From a bacterium (GTDB lineage: Bacteria > JAGOBX01): 45,502 nucleotides of DNA. The notes beneath the pieces were generated by a model, which saw only the letters and a program-made list of their open reading frames with translations, was not told the origin of the DNA and ran no database searches. The DNA lies in contig JAKPEO010000006.1 of NCBI GenBank assembly GCA_029551925.1, positions 1 through 45,502 of the forward strand, read 5' to 3'. This document shows, one piece after another, positions 42,219-45,502 of this stretch. Position numbers and translations under genes: made by a program. Position 1 is the stretch's first letter, and every line of letters begins with the position of its first letter.

Positions 42219-42557
42219 TTATTCGTCCTTTTCTTCAATTTTAAAATTTAAAATCTTTTTCTGAATAAATTTATAGACATTTACAAAGCCGGCGATAACG
42301 CCGAATATAGTGAATATTATTACAAATATACTGTTCGGCTTGATGCCGAAATATTTTTTTAATATAAAATTTTCAATACCGAGACCTGCAAAAAAACCTA
42401 CTATTATACAGGCAATCATTGTAAAACCGATATTAGACACAACAGAAGTCAATTTTAATATCTCGCCTAATTCTTTAATTTTTTTTTCGCGCGACGCAGC
42501 AGTATTATTTGACGATGGCGCTGTATTATTGTTTTCTTCGTTTATTTGTTTGTTCAT
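42219..42557 (-). CDS. AtpI/AtpZ-like two-helix membrane protein (ATPase_gene1 family)
   Basis: A 112-residue protein with a polar Asn/Ser-rich N-terminus and two membrane helices (about 40-62 and 76-97). The hairpin pattern ([18 protein letters not shown], then [20 protein letters not shown]) resembles the small protein encoded before F0F1 ATP synthase genes, which assists c-ring assembly or Mg transport. No ATP synthase gene is within the window, so the assignment rests on the fold pattern alone. Start overlaps the dnaJ stop by four bases (42554-42557), and xseB starts four bases after its stop. Confidence 0.7.
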   Translation of the reverse strand: MNKQINEENNNTAPSSNNTAASREKKIKELGEILKLTSVVSNIGFTMIACIIVGFFAGLGIENFILKKYFGIKPNSIFVIIFTIFGVIAGFVNVYKFIQKKILNFKIEEKDE

Positions 42558-43693
42558 TTGAATAAATCTTTCACCCTATCAAAAAGCGTTTTAGTTTCTT
42601 CTGGCGTTTCAATGGTTTTACCTTTATAAATATCATTGAGTTTTAATATCAATTCGCGCTCTTCGTTAGATAATTTTTTAGGTATTGCGACATTAACTTC
42701 AACCAATAAATCGCCGGCGCCGTAACCTTGAACATCTGGCACGCCTTTTCCTTTTATTTTAAAAATTTTTCCGCTCTGCGTGCCTGCTGGTATCTTTAAT
42801 TTTAATTGTTTTTTATCTAATGTTTCAACAATAATTTCATCTCCTAATACCGCTTGCGGATATGTGATAAATACCTGCGTAATCAAATCATTATTATGTC
42901 TTGAAAATTTTTGATGTTCTGCAACTGTAATAAAAACATACAAATCGCCATTGGGACCGTTATTTTTTCCGACATTGCCTTCGCCGCGTACTTTTATCTG
43001 CTGACCACTTTCTACGCCTGCTGGTATTTTTACAGTGATTTTTCGTTTTTCTATCGCCATTCCAGTCCCATTACAATTTTTACAAGGGGCAGTGATTACC
43101 TCTCCAGCGCCGCCGCATTTCGGACAAGTGCGCTGAATAGAAAAAAAACCTTGACGCTGTATTACTTGCCCACGGCCGCCGCAGGTGCCGCAAGTAGATT
43201 TAGTTGTGCCTTTCTGCGCACCTGTGCCATTGCAAATATTACAAGTTCCGTATCTATTATATTCAATAGTTTTTTCACAGCCAAATGCTGCTTCTTCTAA
43301 TGTAATAGTCAGATTATAACGCAAATCATCGCCGCGATAAACACGCTGACGCGAACGCCCTGCACCTCCAACGCCAAATAATTCTTCAAATAAATCACCG
43401 AAACCGCCAAGCCCTTCAAATAAATCTTCAAAGCCGCTGAATCCGCCAGACCAGCCGCCCACGCCTTCGCTAAATGCCGAATGACCAAATTGGTCATATT
43501 TCTGTCGCTTATCAGGGTCTGACAATACTTGATATGCTTCTGTTGCTTCTTTGAATAACTCTTCCGCCTTCTTGTCACCCGGATTTTTGTCAGGATGATA
43601 TTTCACCGCTAATTTTCTATATGCTTTTTTTATCTCGTCTTGCGATGCTGATTTTGAAACGCCTAATACTTCATAATAATCTCGCTTGCTCAT
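42554..43693 (-). CDS. dnaJ: Chaperone protein DnaJ
   Basis: Hsp40 co-chaperone stimulating DnaK ATPase. The 379-residue protein has a complete type I order: J domain with HPD in [11 protein letters not shown] (about 31-41), a Gly/Phe-rich linker (about 75-115), a zinc domain with four C-x-x-C-x-G-x-G repeats ([32 protein letters not shown]), and the C-terminal client-binding domains. Neither dnaK nor grpE is adjacent. GGAGCGGGG precedes the ATG. It is the first gene of the likely dnaJ-atpZ-xseB-mutS-FliG-like operon. Confidence 0.96.
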   Translation of the reverse strand: MSKRDYYEVLGVSKSASQDEIKKAYRKLAVKYHPDKNPGDKKAEELFKEATEAYQVLSDPDKRQKYDQFGHSAFSEGVGGWSGGFSGFEDLFEGLGGFGDLFEELFGVGGAGRSRQRVYRGDDLRYNLTITLEEAAFGCEKTIEYNRYGTCNICNGTGAQKGTTKSTCGTCGGRGQVIQRQGFFSIQRTCPKCGGAGEVITAPCKNCNGTGMAIEKRKITVKIPAGVESGQQIKVRGEGNVGKNNGPNGDLYVFITVAEHQKFSRHNNDLITQVFITYPQAVLGDEIIVETLDKKQLKLKIPAGTQSGKIFKIKGKGVPDVQGYGAGDLLVEVNVAIPKKLSNEERELILKLNDIYKGKTIETPEETKTLFDRVKDLFK

Positions 43694-43797
43694 AATTTTC
43701 CCCGCTCCATTTATTCAATAATTATCTGATTTTATAATATTTTGATTTTTTTTGAAGAAATTTTTTTATTTATCTGATTTGTCGTTTTGTTTATTGT

Positions 43798-44175
43798 CTA
43801 TTTATTCAATACTTTTAATAAATTATTTATAGTATGCTTTACTTTTTCAGCGACAAACGGCTTTTCAATAAAATCAAATGCCCCGGCGCTTAAACAAGTC
43901 AACAAACTTTTTTTATCGCCCATAGCAGATACCATTATTACCTTTGCCGTTGGATTTATCGCTAATATTTCTTTTAATGCAGTAATGCCGTCTTTTTCCG
44001 GCATTATTATATCTAATGTCACTAAATCCGGCTTTAATTGCTGATATAGTTCCACTGCTTGCTGGCCGTTTTCCGCTTCGCCAACTATTTCAGCGCCTAA
44101 TTCTTCTAATAATGTTGATATTTCAAATCTTATCATCTGCGAATCATCAGCAATTAATACTCTTAATTTATCCAA
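43798..44175 (-). CDS. CheY-like stand-alone response regulator
   Basis: A 125-residue single receiver domain. VLIADDSQMIR (about 6-16) forms the acidic pocket, LVTLDIIMPEKDG (about 51-63) has the acceptor aspartate, VIMVSAMGDK the conserved Ser, and DFIEKPF the conserved Lys. The start is TTG at 44175: GGAG (44186-44183) is seven bases upstream and no better ATG exists before the first strand. A perfect promoter precedes it, so it is probably strongly expressed. It has no output domain. Similar receivers (CheY-like, VSAMGD type) are common in chemotaxis and motility, but no chemotaxis gene is present here. Confidence 0.9.
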   Translation of the reverse strand: MDKLRVLIADDSQMIRFEISTLLEELGAEIVGEAENGQQAVELYQQLKPDLVTLDIIMPEKDGITALKEILAINPTAKVIMVSAMGDKKSLLTCLSAGAFDFIEKPFVAEKVKHTINNLLKVLNK

Positions 44176-44227
44176 TTCTTTACTCCATATTTTGTCTATT
44201 AAAATAAAAAACTATTTTAAAATTGCT

Positions 44228-44256
44228 ATTATAGTTATTTTCATATTTTTTGTCAA
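44228..44256 (-). promoter_or_regulatory. Perfect sigma-70 promoter of the CheY-like gene
   Basis: Minus strand TTGACA (44256-44251), 17 bases, TATAAT (44233-44228). Both hexamers match consensus fully. The predicted start is about 44221, 46 bases before the TTG start codon. Confidence 0.92.
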
Positions 44257-44263
44257 TAGTTCT

Positions 44264-44286
44264 GATATTTTTTTTCGGAAAATATC
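44264..44286. terminator. Weak stem-loop upstream of the CheY-like promoter
   Basis: GATATTTT (44264-44271) and AAAATATC (44279-44286) are exact reverse complements around seven bases. It could end the DUF2304 transcript from 44797, but there is no T-run on the minus strand. Confidence 0.25.
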
Positions 44287-44404
44287 AAAGATATTGTTTT
44301 CTGCATTGGGTAGCAAGTGAATCAAAAAAAGTATAAAGAATTAAAAAAAAATATGAAAGTAAAATTAAAAATTAAATCTATTAAAATTAAAAAAATGTTC
44401 GCAC

Positions 44405-44797
44405 TTATTTTTTCAGTATATTAATATCTATTATATTTTCAATTTTATTTTTTAATAAAGCGATTTCTTGGGTAAGCTTTTTGTTTTCTTCTGATAATTT
44501 TGATATTTTTAAGGTTAAATTAAAAACAATTAGCAACAAAAATATAATTGCAAAGAAAAACAAAGCGCTTATGGGCATTCCAATACCAAGTAATTTTGTA
44601 AAAGTAAAAAATAATTTTGGGAAAATCGATATACATAAAATAATTATACATATAAAAAGCCAGATTAGCGAATCTTTTATATGCAGTTTCCCATTCTTAA
44701 TTTTCATCAAAATAAAGCAAAACATAAAAATAGAAATACAAATGGATAAAATATAAACCTGTAAATTCAAGATGCCGTTAAATAAAAAGTTATTCAT
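44405..44797 (-). CDS. DUF2304-family membrane protein
   Basis: A 130-residue protein with three predicted helices (about 9-32, 40-58 and 70-95) and a charged coiled-coil tail of about 35 residues (KISKLSEENKKLTQEIALLK). This matches DUF2304, usually encoded beside a DPM1-like glycosyltransferase, as here. It may anchor or assist that enzyme at the membrane; this is inferred from gene order. The ATG at 44797 has AGGTG at suitable distance. The GTG at 44806 overlaps the glycosyltransferase stop codon and is also possible. Confidence 0.78.
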   Translation of the reverse strand: MNNFLFNGILNLQVYILSICISIFMFCFILMKIKNGKLHIKDSLIWLFICIIILCISIFPKLFFTFTKLLGIGMPISALFFFAIIFLLLIVFNLTLKISKLSEENKKLTQEIALLKNKIENIIDINILKK

Positions 44798-44802
44798 ATT
44801 AA

Positions 44803-45501
44803 TCACCTGTATTTAAAACAATCAATAAAAATAGCAAGCAGCACTTTTATCATATAATATATAGAATCTATCGAACTAATTGAAGATTTTCCGCCATAGC
44901 GTTCTGACATTATTACAGGCGCTTCGATAATTTTAAAGTTGTTTTTAATAAGCATTACTATTGATTCTGGTTCTGGATAATCATTAGGATAATCTTCGGC
45001 AAAAAAAGCAATAACTTTTTTGTTAAACGCCCTAAAACCAGATGTCGGATCCGTAATTTTAAAATTAATAGTGAGTTTTATGGCAAAAGATAAAATTTTA
45101 ATTCCGAGTCTTCTAAAACAACTTGACTGAAAACCGGTTTTTCCAAATTCAATAAATCTGCTGCCAATAACCATATCGCATTTATTTTCAATAACAGGTT
45201 TTAGTATATCGTTTAAATAATCTGGATTATGTTGACCGTCGCCGTCTATCTGGACTGCGATATCATATCCGTTTCGCAGCGCGAATTTAAAACCTGTCTG
45301 CATTGCTCCGCCGATACCGAGATTATTCGGCAAATCAATTACATTTACATTTAAATTTTTAGCTATTTCCGATGTGTTATCTTTTGACGCATCATTAATT
45401 ACAATAATGTCAATATTATTAGCGGTTTGTTTGATTTTTTCAATTACATGTTTAATCGACGCCTCTTCATTATACGCTGGAATAATTGCGAGTATTCTCA
45501 T
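44803..45501 (-). CDS. Family 2 glycosyltransferase, polyprenyl-phosphate mannosyltransferase-like
   Basis: A 232-residue GT-A fold enzyme. LAIIPAYNEEASI (about 4-16) is the nucleotide-binding start, VINDASKDNT the following loop, and VQIDGDGQHNP (about 82-92) contains the D-x-D-type metal site. ITDPTSGFRAFNKK (about 147-160) is typical of dolichyl/undecaprenyl-phosphate sugar transferases (DPM1-like). It likely moves a sugar from a nucleotide sugar to a polyprenyl phosphate at the membrane. No membrane helix is obvious, which suits its DUF2304 neighbour, whose start overlaps or nearly overlaps the stop. The ATG is one base from the window edge, so the upstream region cannot be judged. Confidence 0.85.
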   Translation of the reverse strand: MRILAIIPAYNEEASIKHVIEKIKQTANNIDIIVINDASKDNTSEIAKNLNVNVIDLPNNLGIGGAMQTGFKFALRNGYDIAVQIDGDGQHNPDYLNDILKPVIENKCDMVIGSRFIEFGKTGFQSSCFRRLGIKILSFAIKLTINFKITDPTSGFRAFNKKVIAFFAEDYPNDYPEPESIVMLIKNNFKIIEAPVIMSERYGGKSSISSIDSIYYMIKVLLAIFIDCFKYR

Positions 45502-45502
45502 A

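Noticed and set aside
1-45502. CRISPR arrays, rRNA genes, prophage or conjugative modules
   Set aside because: I found no regularly spaced direct repeats, no rRNA segments and no phage or conjugation genes in the window.

Overview
This window is an AT-rich bacterial chromosome segment, roughly 30% G+C by eye. It carries about 38 intact or nearly intact protein genes, one tRNA and a few decayed mobile or toxin fragments. The organism looks like a diderm: several predicted lipoproteins, a periplasmic TPR protein, an AlgI-type O-acyltransferase and periplasmic solute-binding proteins. TGA is used as a stop, and many promoters match the sigma-70 TTGACA-N17-TATAAT pattern very closely. I cannot name the phylum from sequence alone. 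The DUF1576 protein, the many sensor kinases and the A+T content would fit spirochaete-like or Elusimicrobia-like lineages, but this is only an impression.

Layout. 1-168: the first 56 codons of an IS1380-type transposase, cut by the window edge. 667-4386: a molybdenum hydroxylase pair matching E. coli ygfM-xdhD in order and size. 4539-7929: a D,D-carboxypeptidase, a tiny Gln-rich lipoprotein with its own promoter and terminator, a Gfo/Idh/MocA oxidoreductase and a MEMO1-family protein. 7931-13623 (minus): a DUF485/ActP-like symporter pair, then DUF1576, a small companion protein and a thioredoxin/CcdA fusion. 13794-15337: a receiver-PP2C phosphatase and a STAS protein (partner switching). 15390-17648 (minus): argF, argD and tRNA-Thr(CGU), apparently under one consensus promoter. 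17692-18461: inverted repeats plus the remains of a PIN-domain toxin and an antitoxin-like partner.

18462-28959 is the most distinctive region. Two sensory units, each a periplasmic binding protein gene followed by a histidine kinase gene and ending in a receiver domain without a DNA-binding output, flank an MBOAT/SGNH pair for polysaccharide O-acylation. The second unit (28959 to 25630) has a perfect TGTGA-N6-TCACA CRP-type box upstream, beside a fragment of an IS3-like transposase.

29584-37850 (plus) is core metabolism: gyrA-ilvE-gltA-DnaQ-like exonuclease-YfcE-like phosphoesterase, then lipoprotein-TPR protein-proC. 43693-37856 (minus) is dnaJ-atpZ-xseB-mutS followed by an unrecognised protein with a FliG-like segment. 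The end holds a CheY-like receiver with a perfect promoter, a DUF2304 protein and a polyprenyl-phosphate-type glycosyltransferase.

The leads I rate highest are the paired binding-protein/kinase units around the acylation genes with the CRP box, the tRNA-argDF unit, the FliG-like protein in the mutS operon, the DUF1576 trio, and the toxin remnant abutting the hybrid kinase. All identifications rest on motif recognition; no database search was run.
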